From contig VFFE01007518.1 in NCBI GenBank assembly GCA_008921705.1, forward strand, positions 658,744-722,743: DNA of 64,000 nucleotides. The letters run 5' to 3'. The position numbers and the translations under genes were made by a program. The notes below the pieces were generated by a model, which saw nothing but the letters and a program-made list of their open reading frames with translations, was not told the DNA's origin and made no database searches. Below, one piece after another: positions 13,811-26,057 of this stretch (position 1 is its first letter; the number at the start of each line of letters is the position of its first letter). This DNA is from Burhinus oedicnemus. Taxonomy: Eukaryota; Chordata; Aves; Charadriiformes; Burhinidae.

Positions 13811-13869
13811 TTATGTCCTCAGCTAGTCATAATCATCTGTTCGTAACATTACGACTGGCTGAGGAATAA
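13811..13869. other. 59-nt imperfect hairpin
   Basis: Arm 13816-13833 (TCCTCAGCTAGTCATAAT) pairs with 13848-13865 (ATTACGACTGGCTGAGGA) across a 14-nt loop. All 18 positions pair except one A-C mismatch and one U-G wobble. After a single bulged G at 13815 the stem continues with TTAT (13811-13814) and ATAA (13866-13869). The size is in the range of a small pre-miRNA-like stem, although short for one. It could equally be a chance inverted repeat or the relic of a DNA element. Confidence 0.55.
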
Positions 13870-14238
13870 ATGGCTTTGATGTCACAGTACAGGTTATCAC
13901 TTTAGTTGATATACCATCATTGAGAACTGTAAAATAGAAAAAAAAAAATTGTTGCTTTCATGAAAATGTTGTTACCATTTGAAATTCAATAGGAAGATAG
14001 ACAAAGACGTAGTAGAAGTTAAAAAGAGTGAATTCTTTTTCTCTGGAACATTACTTTGGGCTTACTTAGAAGTTCCTTCTTTTGTTAAAAAAAAATTCTC
14101 ATCTTTTTTCCCTCTGAAATACAGATAATTTCTACATAGAACATTTCCCTCAACTTCAGTGAAATTTGAATACAGAATCACCTGATATTTTTTGTTCTCA
14201 GAGCTGAACCTGGGCTAAAACATTTATTTCTCTCACAA

Positions 14239-14340
14239 AAAAACGCCCAAACCAAAACCAAAACAAAGAAAACCCCAAAACCAAATGAACAAACAAAAAA
14301 ACAAACAAATAAACAAAAAAGCAAACAAACAAAAAAAGAA
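14239..14340. repeat. A-rich low-complexity tract (CAAA/CCAAAA)
   Basis: Degenerate CAAA, CCAAAA and CAAAAAA words. On the opposite strand it reads as a TTTG tract. It has no coding meaning. Confidence 0.85.
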
Positions 14341-17300
14341 ACTTTTAAACTATCCTGGATGTAGCTCTGTGTCATCAGGAGAACAACTTTTTTAGAAAAG
14401 TGAAAGCAGAGATGCAAAAAAAAAAAATACTTAGACGTTGCAGTATTCAGAATTGCAAAACTTAAAAAGCACCTGGTTGCAGGCCAGCAATTCACCAAAA
14501 GCAAATTAGGCATGCAAGTTGTCTGGAGAGAGTTAAGTTCTCAGGTTGAGATACAAAACATCTAGAGTGCTAAACTATGGGTCAAATAATAATATTGCTG
14601 TTTCTTGCATAATATAATATCAGATATCTCTTTGGAACTATGATTCGGAGGCTGGAACTGTTTCCTGTGTTTCCAAGACAGCATCTCCCAAGATCTTATA
14701 TTTCTTAGGATACACAAATGGATAAGGAGAGAGACAAGCCATCTGAGTGTTCCTGTGGTTAAAACAAAGTGTCCTGGTACATGAGGCATTCTCTTGGCAG
14801 GTGAGATGAGATGGGTGTAAAGCCTTCCTAGTTAAGACCTATTCACCACCACTGTGTAGTAAGCTTAACATAAGCAGATCCAGTTGGAAGATTTGGTTTG
14901 ATTTCTGACTAGCAAACCTGCACAGAGTGTGATTTTCTAAAATCTGACCGAGTGATGTGTTAGATATATAAATGTTTACCATCTCCTAAGAGGCTTCTGC
15001 CTTTTGCCCTACTGTTTCTTTCTCCTCTAATAGGAAATTGGATGAATAGGTAAGTGAATACGTTGCATGAATCTTCACAGTAGCCTTATGATTTATTTTT
15101 GTAATATAGTGTCACTTAGATTGGAGCCCCCTTCACAATATGCAAGTAGAAAAGGACAAAGAAAGCAAGGACAAACTATGAAGTAAAAGAGGAAAAGGGC
15201 ATGATATGATTAAAAATTTGATCCAAAGCACATGAAAAAATTCTCAGTAATTTTATGGGCTCTGGATCTGGCAATTTTATATCTAAATACTTTGAGAATC
15301 AAAGTGCCCTTTGCTCAAGGACACACTTTATCTATGACCAAGAATCAAAATGCCTGCTTTTAGTGTTAGACTAGAGCTCTAACCGTATGGTCATACATAC
15401 TGGTTTCTTTACAATTTTGTTTACTGGAATTCAAAGGACTTTTAATTTTCAAGAGATCCCAGCATGCCAACTTTTCACTGCAGCCCTAATTCAGAAAAGT
15501 GTTATGCTTCTTAATTCTTATGTCCTAACTCTAATACAAGTGGTTCTAGGTTTCTTATTTTTAGTGGGATGATATCAGAGATATTTATAGAGGGAGGAGG
15601 ATATGAGGGAGAATTCAGACTAAAATCCATTTTGCTCTCCAGAAAATGTATGGCAGAAATCTGACTGTGGCTCAGGAAAGTATCTAAAAGAGCACCCATG
15701 AGCATCTCTGCTACCTGGAACTGCACAGTCCGGGATTTCTTAGTATCAGATATTTGAAAAGTTATTACAGAAAATAGTGAATTGGATCATAACTGCATAT
15801 ACTCCATTTTAAATACAGTTTTGTGACTTCACCATTTTCACAGGCAAGTGGAAATCCTGATAGATTTGCTTATAGGGAAGGATAAAAAGGAAGTTCATAC
15901 CTACAGTGGTGTTTAAAAAGAAAATGTCAAACCCTCCCTTACTGCTTGCATTGCAGTTTGAACATTTTCTTATGAGCTAATGCTTCTGTTACTGATACAG
16001 TTGACGTCCTTTGCAGTAGTCCATAATTATTTTGGGTTTTCTCATCATTGTGTCATAGTTGCAGATTCTTTCAGGTTAAGACCTTGTTTTCCTCTGTGTG
16101 CTAGTATTGCAAAGTGGTTTTAATATCTTTACATCATTTGATACCTGTAAGTAGGTTTCAAAGGACAGATTCTTACATGATCATCAGTTTTGAACCTTCT
16201 ATTGCTGTATTTGGTCCATAGTTTCAAAATCTTTTCACTAGTTCAACAGTGTTCTGATGTGATCTTGTCATCAGATAATTGCATTTTTTATTATTATCGT
16301 AAATCAGTATCAAAACCAAAACCAGTACAATGAATATTGTTTAAAACAAAATATTAAAGGGTTAAAAATCCTGGAAATTTCTGTATCAGGAAGTTCAGTA
16401 TGATTACTTTATTGTACCTTATTGTTATTTAAGGAATTTAATTCAAGTAATTCTATACATAAACTGGAAATGTAATTTAAAAAGGAATAAAAATAGAAAA
16501 TAACTTCCACCAAAATTCAGCTGCCCTTTTTCCTTGTTTTTACACAAGATCTTGAAAAGAAATAGAAACACTCTTTTCCTTTGTGGAAGGGAGAAATGAC
16601 AAGGTAAGCAGCAAATTGAAATCTATAATTATTCTGTTACTTATAGAATAATGGTTTTAACTGTACATATCTGACTACTGTCCATTTCCTAGTCTGAAAA
16701 AACAGTTATGCTTACAGAAAAGTTGTGATTCTTTTTCCATAGGAAATGTTTCAAAACTTTACCCCTGTTTTTTTACATTAAAAATAGTTTTGCTTAACTT
16801 GATTTATTAAAGGAGAAACTGTTAATTTTCCAATATATTAACATTCCATATATAGGTTTCTGCATACATATATCAACAGAAAGTCTGTATTTTATTAGTA
16901 AATTTCCATACCAATACTGAATATTTAAAGTAGCATTCCAAACATCTTAATAAAAAAGTAAAATTGACCTTTCCTTTAAGATCTGGAAGGAAGGAAATCT
17001 GATGATTAAGAACAGAAACCAGAATTTATACATAGATGTGCTTACAATTCCCTTAGAATGCCTCCCAAATATCATACACTCTCAGCAGCACTTGCTAAAG
17101 GAAAATAAAACAAAAGTACTATTTCTTTTATGTATAACTTCATTAAAGGTTTTATCACCTCCTCTTCATTACTCTCAAGCAATTTTGGTAATGATACATG
17201 TAGCTCATTCAGAATATCTATGAATAGAAGTAACCACTAATTGTTATAAGTTTATATGTTTAAGAACTAAAAAATACTTATTAGGAAGATAGCTTTGTTA

Positions 17301-17373
17301 GGAAAAAAAACCAAACTGAATAAATTTTATTTTCTTCTTTAATCAATTCCTTAGAATATTAAAAATTATTTTC

Positions 17374-18800
17374 ATAGAATCATGCGCGTTGGAAGAGGCC
17401 TATGGAGGCCATCTAATCCAACATCTTGCTCATATCTGGTCCACTTAGAGCAGGGTGCTTAGACCTGTGTCTAGCTGAGTTTTGAATATCTTCAGGGATG
17501 GAAAACCCACAAGCTCTGTAGGCAACCTGTTCCAGTGTTTGACCACCTCGGCCTTTTCCATGCCTTTTGTCAGTGTGTCCCAAGTCCTCCCGGGGACCAA
17601 GCTCACATTTTCTTAACTTTCCTTTTGCAGCTGAGGTACTTACAGAAACCTACCCTGTTGACCTTCACATCCTTTTCAATTTTCAACCCAGCTGAGCTTT
17701 GGCATTCCTGACTCTGTTCAGTAGCCCATCCTTGTTTCTCCCTTATCAATAACTCCTTTTAAAATCTGAGCTGAATTAAGAATTCTCTGTTCATCCAAGC
17801 TGGCCTGCCTTACTTTCTGTGCATTATTCCTGTGCTCTGAGGATGTCATCCATGAAGATTAGCTAGATCTCCTGGGACCCTTGGCCCTCCAGGGCAGTCT
17901 CCCGTGATATCCTCTCGAGCAGGTCCTTCAACAAACCAGTATCTGCTCTTCCAAATTTCATGGTTGTGACTCTAACATGTCTTGGTCACGTCTGTCCACA
18001 ATCTTAGTTGACCAAGGCTGCTGTAAACCTTTACATATTCGGCTAGTTCTTTCATTTTTTGAGCATCAACCAGTCCAGCAGAAAATCCCCTCTGGTCATC
18101 TTATGAAGCACCTGCATCAAGAAATTTTCATTAACACACCCCCAAAATTTCCTGGATGATTTATACCCAGTCACATTACTCATTCTGCAGCTATCCAGGT
18201 AGCTGAAGTCCCCCATGAGCAGCAAGTCCTGCAATTGCGAGGTTTCTTCCTGTTGTCTAAAGAAGGCTTCATCTACTTCCTCTTCTTGATTAAATGTAGC
18301 AGGTACCCATCTTTACATCACTTCTGTTTGTCTGTCCTCTGACCCTTACCCATAAACTCTTGACTGTGTCATGACCTGTCCCAAGGGAAGGCTCCTTGAA
18401 TTCCAGACACCCCTTTACATCACACACTGCCCCTCCTCTTACCTTCCTAGCTTGTCTTTTCTAAATAGCCTCTAACTATCCACCACAACATTCAGCCATG
18501 CAAACTATCCCAACATGTCTCTGTAATCCCAGTGATGTTATAGCTTTGCAACTCCACACTGAATTCCAGTTCCTTCTGTTTCTTTCTGACGCAGAGGCCT
18601 ACAGTATTGTAAATATATGCATTGCTCAGCCATCGCTAAGTCTACTTCATCAGCTTGACCAGATGAATAACCTATGTTTTCTACTCTTGTGTTATCTGCT
18701 CTTAAAGGTTATCTTGATTCAAATTTTCTGCAGAAGCCTGGTTTGTCTCAGTCCTCCATTAACATGCATTTTTCTTCTCTCGCCATTGAATGTAAAGACA
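17374..18800 (-). mobile_element. CR1 LINE retaining endonuclease domain, RT deleted
   Basis: Minus-strand CR1. The 5' part matches the APE-type endonuclease of ORF2: an ITETCWDS segment at about 18504-18540, then VCYRP-like residues, then LLLMGDFSYLD at about 18202-18222, where the conserved GDFN reads GDFS. CVNENFLMQVLHKMTRG and a LLDWLML segment follow. Next comes the endonuclease-RT linker (VRNAKAQL, then a frameshift, then KYLSCKRK near 17640-17700). The whole reverse transcriptase is missing: the linker joins the far C-terminal segment (VVKHWNRLPTELVGFPSL in a degenerate frame) near 17590-17620. The 3' end at 17374 appears on the plus strand as CATAGAATCATG. It is an old, dead copy. Its 5' boundary is uncertain and may lie anywhere from 18650 to 18830. 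Confidence 0.85.
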
Positions 18801-20649
18801 TATAGCAGAATAATCATATCTCCATGATCATGACTACTGCATCTATTCATTTTTTGCTTCTGAAAAATAAAGTATATTTAAAGTACATAATGTGGGAAAA
18901 CTTCAACTCTTAGATTTTTTGGACCTAGTTCTATTACCGTCTATTTATACTTAAGGACACTGAGGTGTATGTTTGTTTTTATTTCTATCTCAATTTTATG
19001 TAGGTTGACAGTGTTTGGTATTTCCATTTTAATATATATTTGGCTTTATAGAATAACCTAGTTATTCTGGAAAAGGATATTATATATACTGCAACAAAAA
19101 GAAACCCAAACTCTTAAAGAAAAAAATAATTGAGATAAATTATAGCTGTATAAAGAAACAGTTTGAACTCAAGGAACAATGGAAGATATTACACTGAAAT
19201 AGATACACAATATTATGTCTTTGAAAGAAACACTCTAAGATAAAGACACTATTGAGAATATCCACAAGTGAAAAAAACACAGTTTTATGACAGCGTTTAG
19301 TGACAGTCAGATTAAACAACTATTCTTCTTGTAGCTTAATCATAACATACTAATTGAAGAACTTAATTACAAATCTGTTTCTATTCCTAAGCACAAGCAA
19401 CTTGGATAGGCACAATTCAGTTACCAACTTGCTCTAAAACCCATCAGTTAGTTGTAAAGTTCTTACTTCTTCTGTGGTCTTCAAGCATGACATGAAGGAG
19501 AAAAAAGTCTTTCATGAAAAATTCTTCAAAAGAATGTTTAACTAAACTCTCCTTTGATTCTGACTTAAATTTACTGTGAACTTAGTTGTATCAAGTTATT
19601 TTTTACAAATAAAATTTAAATTGTGAACTATGTAAGAACTAGTGTGGCTTTTACAAAAATTAATCCTTTTTATTAAGATTCCTGTAATTGTAAGAGCAAA
19701 TATAGTATTTACTTTTTCTAACAGAAAGAAGAGGACTTCTTACATTCCATGGATAATTAAGGACAGAAATAATCTCCAGTAATATTTCTTTTTTATTGCT
19801 ATACCTCAGAGTTCTTCAGTAGTATTCACATCTTTGTGCAGAGTTCTTTGAATGCCCAGAAAATGTCTATTCAAATTGAAGATGCTGTCTATTATTGTCT
19901 ATGGTTAATGTATTGAAATTACTAGTAGTAGCTATCGGAAAAGCTTTTGTATGCTGCTGCCAACCATTTCTACTTTCTGTTGACAATGGTGCATGTTCTA
20001 GTTAGAGATGAGAAAAACCTTTCTGAGTTTTGTCCAGAAACAACGAAACTCACATCTCCCACCTCCTCTGCCAGCTCTGCCAGTCTTTAACAGTTTCACA
20101 CTTATTTGTTTGGGCTCTCATCTTCTGCATTGCTTTTAGTAAGAATGAAAACTGTATCATGGACGCAGAGCAAAAGCTTTGAAGGTCATTCATTCCCTTG
20201 CTGCAGCTCTGTTAGCTAAAAATAAAATAAAAAAATAATGTTCTTCATAAGGGAAAATAGATTTTCAAGTTTACATGAAGGAAAGCACAGACAAGGACAA
20301 GGTGAATTTGTACTGGCATTTTATGTTCCATAAGCTACACTATAACGTTTCAAATCCATTAAATCATGCTGCTTTCTCTTAAATATTTTTAAAAATGTAA
20401 ACTTTCTGATTTTTTTCTGACGAGTCCTTACTCTCAGCCTCTCTATTGTTATTCTCCCACATCCCTCCGTAACCCAAGGTACACACTGCAGAGGAGCTGG
20501 CAGTTGTCACAGGGCTGTTTGCTGTTCACAGAGCTGGGCTTCTGCTCCCAATTGCTGCTTCTTGCCTGGGAGTGAACACACCCTCAGCTGGCTTTCTTGA
20601 TGTGGAAATGACAGAAAACTGTATTAATAATAATGTTAAAATTGCTATG
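18801..20649. other. Non-coding AT-rich DNA
   Basis: No gene or recognised repeat is seen. Confidence 0.6.
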
Positions 20650-20766
20650 CAGGGGAAAAAAAAAAAACCAACCGAAAAAAACCACCCCACCCCCCACAAA
20701 AAAAACAACCAAAAAAACCCCCAAAAAAACAAAACACCCCAAACCAAACCAAACCATACCAAAACT
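20650..20766. repeat. A/C-only low-complexity tract
   Basis: Runs of A and C (CCAAAA, AACCAAACC, ACCCCCC) with almost no other bases. The plus strand carries the A and C; the opposite strand reads as G/T. Confidence 0.85.
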
Positions 20767-21494
20767 TCAAAGAAAATACAATCTTCCTAGTATCTACCTG
20801 TTTTCGCCAGTGTTATGTTTTACTCTCTGGGTCCTAAGATTGAGCATTTCAAACTTTCTCAAGGAGCAGGTAAAGGAGTATTACAGCCAGTCAGCAGCAT
20901 CCTGAGATATTCACTAGAAGTAAGCTGTTCAGAGTGCAGGTTTCGTCCTCCATCCCCTCTGCTTGGGGGATCTGCTGAGGTTATCTTATTACTACCTGGG
21001 TCTGGATCTGCTTGGGTTTTCTTATTACAGTCTGCTTCAGTCTTAATAGTTTCCAAACAGTGTTTAGAAATCCCATAACAACCTTCCCTCACCTCAGTGA
21101 ACACAAAGAAACGCTGTCTGTTATGGTGGGATCACTTGGGGGTGTCGCACCTTCAGCTAATACTGTATTTACAGGGCTTCATCTACAAGAGGTCAGGAAG
21201 TGGTCATTTTACCACTAGGGAATTTAAAACCAGCCCAGGACAACATAAGCCCAGACCAGTCCTGAGAGTCTCCACTACCAGGCAGTCAATAGGAAGCCTG
21301 CGGATTTCTACTGGCAATGTAAAATACCTACAGAATGCAACTTCTAGCAACAGAAAGAAATCTCTTCGTCCATATGATGATATCCACTTACTAAATAGGT
21401 ATAGTATCACATTAATGGGGAAGACAAACAAGTTCCCTCAAGAATGTCACCCAACTTCTATGACTCACATGTCAGCACCGAAAGGAAGTGGCTA
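20767..21494. other. Unassigned, relatively GC-rich non-coding DNA
   Basis: More GC-rich than its neighbours and directly upstream of an old CR1. I could not match it to CR1 ORF2 or to a known LTR. It may be an unrecognised repeat. Open frames on both strands overlap each other and lack motifs. Confidence 0.4.
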
Positions 21495-22062
21495 GTGATC
21501 ATCTTTGAAAGATCATGGCAATTGTGGAAGGTTCCTCACCACTAGAAAAAGACAAATATCACACACATCTTCAAAAAGGAAAGAAGGAGGATCTGCTGAA
21601 CATCGGTTTGGTGAGCCCCACCTCATTTCCCAGGAAGGCCCTGGAAGCCATTTTGAAGCATGTGAAAGTTGAGATGAGATTGGGAAAACCAGCATAGGTT
21701 TCTCAAGCAGAAATCATGCTGGACCAAGCTCTTGCTTTCTGTGATGAGAAAACTACCTCCATCGATGATGGGAGAGGAGTGGATGTTTTTTATCTTGACG
21801 TTAGCAAAGCCTTTGCCATTCTCTCCAACAGTGTCCTTATTGTCATATTAGTGAAATACAGCTTCAACAGGCTGAATTGGTTGTACTTCTTAGCTCAAAA
21901 GATGTGGATCACCAGTGGAAATTCAAGTAGTGAATAGTTACAAGTGGTGTTCTTCAGGGGCTGATATAGATATGATGCTGTTTAATATCTTCTCTAATGA
22001 CTTAGATGAAAGGACAGAACCCACCCCTTAAAATTTCATGGATGATACCAAATTATATGGAG
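21495..22062 (+). mobile_element. Old CR1 LINE, 5' part (RT), interrupted by a younger CR1
   Basis: A degenerate CR1 reverse transcriptase starts at GTGATCATCTTTGAAAGATC (VIFEKSW-like). It continues with a THLQKGKKEDLLN segment and motif A, which reads VDVFYLDVSKAFAIL and keeps the catalytic Asp. The active-site box appears as FMDDTKL around 22035-22056, with both Asp retained. Stops and frameshifts are numerous. The element resumes at 22481 after a younger CR1 insertion, so this is the left half of a split copy. Confidence 0.82.
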
Positions 22063-22480
22063 TGACTGCATCAATGGACAAGGTGAGAACTACCTGGACT
22101 TCTGTAAGGCCTACACAACATCTTCAGCACAAAATTGGAGAGATATGGATTTGATGGATGGACTGTGAGATGGATGAGGAACTGGCTGAATGGCTACATC
22201 TAAAGAGTTTCAGTCAATGGCTCAATGTCCAGGCGGAAACCAGTAATGAGCAGTGTCCCTCAAGGGTCCATATGGGGACTGATACTATTTAATATCTTCA
22301 ATGAGATAGATAGTGGGATTGAGAACACCCTCAGCAAGCTCATGGCTGACACCAAGCTGAGTAGTACAGTTGACAGACGAGAGAGAAGGGATGCCATCCA
22401 GAGGGACCTTGACAGGCTTGAGGAGTGGGCCCATGTGAACCTCATAAAATTCAAGGCCAAGTGATTTTATGATTCTATGA
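22063..22480 (+). mobile_element. Younger CR1 LINE nested in old CR1, internally deleted
   Basis: It begins in the RT region (ACTGCATCAATGGACAAGG) and continues through YLDFCKAY, an SSVPQGSIWGLILFNIF-like segment and an active-site box reading LMADTKL (22339-22353), in which the first Asp is lost. The QRDLDRLEEWAHVNL segment follows. Around 22460, at FKAK, it jumps straight to the terminal ATTTTATGATTCTATGA, losing several hundred bp of the C-terminal region. The older CR1 on both sides is more diverged, so this insertion is later. Confidence 0.85.
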
Positions 22481-23292
22481 AATTAGAGAAGTGGTCAGTG
22501 TTCTAGAAGACTGGGCTTCTGTTTAGAGGAGCCTTGACAAGCTGCAGGAGTGTTCTAGTCTTTTCTTGAATGAATGTTGAGTTTCTACAAGGCTAAAATT
22601 CAAAAAAACAGAAGTTCAAAGTTCTGTGTCTGTACCAGAATACCAGAATAACCTCATATGACAGTATAGGCTGAGGATTAACAGGCTTGGAAGGAACTTT
22701 GCGTAAAAAAGGCCTGATGATCCTGGTAGACAGAAAATTCAGATATGATTCAAAAGTAAGCTTCTGGGGCAATGAAGGCCAACTACATAGAAGGCTGTAT
22801 TAATGACAGCATAGCCATCAAGTTGAAGAATTTTTTCTTACCCTTTATTTGTCAACTGTAATGCTGCATCTGGAATACCAGTTTAGGCTCCCCAGCATAA
22901 GAAAGAGAATAAGATATTGGATCAAATTCAGTAAAGAGTCACCAGGATGATTAGGGGGCTGAAGAACATGACATTCAAGAAGAAACTGTGAGAGCGGGAT
23001 TTCATCAGCCTGAAGAAAAAGCTAAAGACAAGCCTAATTACAGTCTTCATCCACCAAATGGGAGGTTATATATCAAATAGAGCCAGACTGTTCTCATAGG
23101 TGCAAAGTGAAAGGATGAAAGGAATCCAACCACAATAAGAGAAATTCCAATTAGATGTTAAGTTTGTTTTTTTCCACTGTGGGGAACCAAATATTGCAAT
23201 TCCCATCCTTGGAGATATTTGAAACTCAACAGGACACAGCCCCGAGGTATCAATTAGGTATGGAACTTTGAGGTTAGATCAGACCTCAGTTT
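22481..23292 (+). mobile_element. Old CR1 LINE, 3' part, continuation after nested insertion
   Basis: It resumes with QRDLDKLQE-like codons (AGGAGCCTTGACAAGCTGCA). It continues with the C-terminal region (VMLHLEYQF-like, then a QSHQDD segment) and the terminal CR1 section (PSLEIFETQQDTAPR-like), fading out near 23290 without clear 3' repeats. It is heavily diverged and is the right half of the element starting at 21495. Confidence 0.75.
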
Positions 23293-23588
23293 TGGTCTTT
23301 TTCTTTTTAATTTATTTTTCTATTACCATGAGTTCAAAGAACAAATCCTCAGTGTAATTATATTACTTTTGCACTGACCATGAAAAATTGCCATCTCTCA
23401 GTTATTTAAAAGATCCAGTTAGGCAACCTACTACTCAAATGTTAGGATTTTCTTTGTACTTAAATATGCAGAACATCTTACAACAGAAATATGCCTATTA
23501 AAACATCAAAATCAGTAGAATTAAAAAATGTAATTTCACTTACACAAATAATTTGTAAGGCATACTTAATATGAGTCCACATTTTTTT

Positions 23589-23779
23589 AGAATCATAGAA
23601 TCATAGAATTGTCTAGATTGGAAGGGACCTTTAAGATCATTGAGTCCAACTGTTAACAAAACACTGCCAAAACCACCACAAACCCATGTTCCCAAGCACC
23701 ACACCTACCCGTCTTTTAAATACCTCCAGGGATGGTGATTCAACCACTTCCCTAGGCAGCCTATTCCCATGTTTTCAGC
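23589..23779 (-). mobile_element. CR1 LINE 3' fragment
   Basis: The plus strand shows AGAATCATAGAATCATAG followed by the reverse complement of a CR1 3' end (TTGGAAGGGACCTTTAAGAT, then CCTCCAGGGATGG). Only about 190 bp survive. Confidence 0.93.
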
Positions 23780-25149
23780 TATGTCCTTCGAACATCAATT
23801 TACACGAAGTCTAATTACAACTGTTTAAGGGCCAAACCATGTGTATTTCTAAAATCAGGATTTTTTTAATCTTCAGGTTTTGGACAGAATGTTAACATTT
23901 TTTTCATTTATTTCAACAGTCACTACATTATGGCTACAGAAGCCTTGTCAGGGAGTATTATCAATTTCATTAAATACATTAGAGACTGAGTTTTTAGACA
24001 GCAAGTACGTTTAATGCTCATGAATTGCAGTGATTACACCACATTATCTTCTGTAGTTGACCCCTTAGACATTCAACTTTTCTTTATTCAGAATTGTAAG
24101 GTTGTAACCAGCAGCTAGCTAAAGTTTTATTGCTTGTATAACCAAATCAGCCTAAATCTACATACCTGTAAAGGACATCAAACAACTTCTCTTCCATTCA
24201 TTTTCAGCATCTCAGATGCCATGTAGCTGTCAACACAGTAAACCAATTTATATGTATATGTGTATATGAATACGAACATTATAGTTATCTTTGGATGCTA
24301 TCTGCTTTAAATGCACGTAACAGTAAAAACGATCCAAAAGTATCAGGTCAAGTGTATCAATTATGACAACTTTGGAAGTGTTCATATGTAAGTAAGGAAT
24401 GTGTATGTAAGTAAGCTTCATCTGCAATTTTTCAGAGAGTAATTGAATATTGAAATATTTCAGTGAGCAAAATAAAAATGTTCAATGTTCTTCACTAGTT
24501 TTACGTCTGATATCAGATCAATAGCTGGGCAGATGGATTAAATTTGATCAGGAACTCCAAAATGTTTGTCACCTAATATGTGCTTAGTCATTAAGGTTTT
24601 ACTCTGCTTGTCAAATGCTTGTCAGCTGCACAGGAATGATGCAGCCAGTCTCATAATGCAGGTAGGTAGAATATTGTAGTAGAATTCTTTTGTAGTTTCT
24701 TGGCATTACTGACATATGTGTGCAAATAGTTTGCTTTGTCTGTGGCATTAACCAGTCAAGCAAACTCTGTAACATTTAGTTTGGTTGTCTGTCCACACAC
24801 ACATATATAATACATGATACTGACTACCTATCTTCTAAATGGACAAAAAAAGTCAGGAGCCAAGGTAAAAAGAAGTGGAAGTGTAAATGAGGGATGTTTA
24901 TTGTGAATATATGCACACTGAAATGCAAAACTTATTGTGGAATTTTGACATTTAGACAGAAATTTTTCAGTGGAGAGGAGAAAATAAATATTTAAAAACT
25001 TTTATTTTGCTTTAATAGGAGTCATGAATAAGTTTGGAAGAAAGTGAATTGCTTTCTGGATCTTGGTCAGAGCATTATGAGAATGGTGGAGTTCTGTTTA
25101 CTAAACGTTAGTAGGTCGTCTTGTACTCTGTCATACTGCGCTGATTGGT
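23780..25149. other. Non-coding AT-rich DNA
   Basis: No gene or recognised interspersed repeat is seen. Confidence 0.6.
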
Positions 25150-25245
25150 CAGCTGGTAAAACATAGATACGGGGTCATGTCTCCTGGGTTTTATTTCTGC
25201 TTTGCCCAACAATTCACTATGCAACACTGGAACTAAGAAAGATCC
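25150..25245 (+). mobile_element. Possible MIR/CORE-SINE fragment
   Basis: The segment around TCTCCTGGGTTTTATTTCTG followed by CTTTGCCCAACAATTCACTA resembles the core of amniote CORE-SINEs (ctcctgggttctattcc, then a tctgccac-like core and a tcactgtgtgac-like motif). It is recognised by eye only. The flanks are too diverged to place the ends or confirm a tRNA-like head. Confidence 0.35.
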
Positions 25246-26057
25246 ACAAGTGGATTAGACATGGTGATATTCTGATGAAGAATCTCTAAGCATATTGACC
25301 TTAAACACTTAAAAATATAGAAACATTTTCATAGCTACAAAAAACTGACCTCAGTGGCCTAATCCTACTAGCAAATGGACTGTTAAAGCCCACTTTCACT
25401 AGTAGAAAAGCATTAAGCACTCAAACTTTAAATACTTGAGTAGTCCCAATAAGTGCCTTGACACAGATGTCAGAACAAATTATTGTGAAAGTCATGTTAC
25501 TAGTTTTTTAAGGCTACAAGTGTTCTATCTCTTTGTCTAAAGTTTTGATGCTTATACCTTTACTAACTTTTCCCTTGACATTGTACTTTTCCAACAGTAG
25601 ATTCATTTTTTCAGAAAATACAAAAATTTAAGGCTCATTTAATGTGTGCAGTTTATTTCCCACATTTTTCTAAGCCATTAGTTAATATATATTTATTTTT
25701 TTCTAATCATTATTGATATTTCTAATATCCAAAAGAAAAAAAAAATACTAAAAAACCCTACAAATTCCATGTGTACAATGAATTATTTGTCTATATAAGT
25801 TTCTTAAATCCTTAATCTTTTATTTGTTAGTGACTATGAAGCTATATGTGGCAGAACAATGTTTGTAGCTGTATTTCAGTACTTGTGTATTTAAGTCTTG
25901 GAGTCTTTAGGAAGAATTAAGGCAAAGGACTGTGTTGAACCAGGCAAGGACTGGTTTTATTATTCTGAGATGCATGACATACTCTACTGATTCAGTCTTA
26001 ATATGCCTTTTATAAACATGGCCTGTTTCCTACTCTTGATCTGAATTAGATAGGAAC
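25246..26057. other. Non-coding AT-rich DNA
   Basis: Nothing is recognised apart from a short A-run near 25735-25745. Confidence 0.6.

Larger units (their letters stand above)
12943..17373. other. Non-coding AT-rich DNA
   Basis: No gene or interspersed repeat is recognised. Local items are a hairpin (13811-13869) and an A-rich CAAA tract (14239-14340), both listed separately. Confidence 0.6.

Noticed and set aside
15020..15060. Possible micro-exon: TCTCCTCTAATAG, 16 bp, then GTAAGTG
   Set aside because: Too short, no supporting frame or neighbours; splice-like words are frequent in AT-rich DNA.
20526..20762. Trp/Phe/Gly-rich minus-strand open frame
   Set aside because: Artefact of the A/C-only tract read on the opposite strand.
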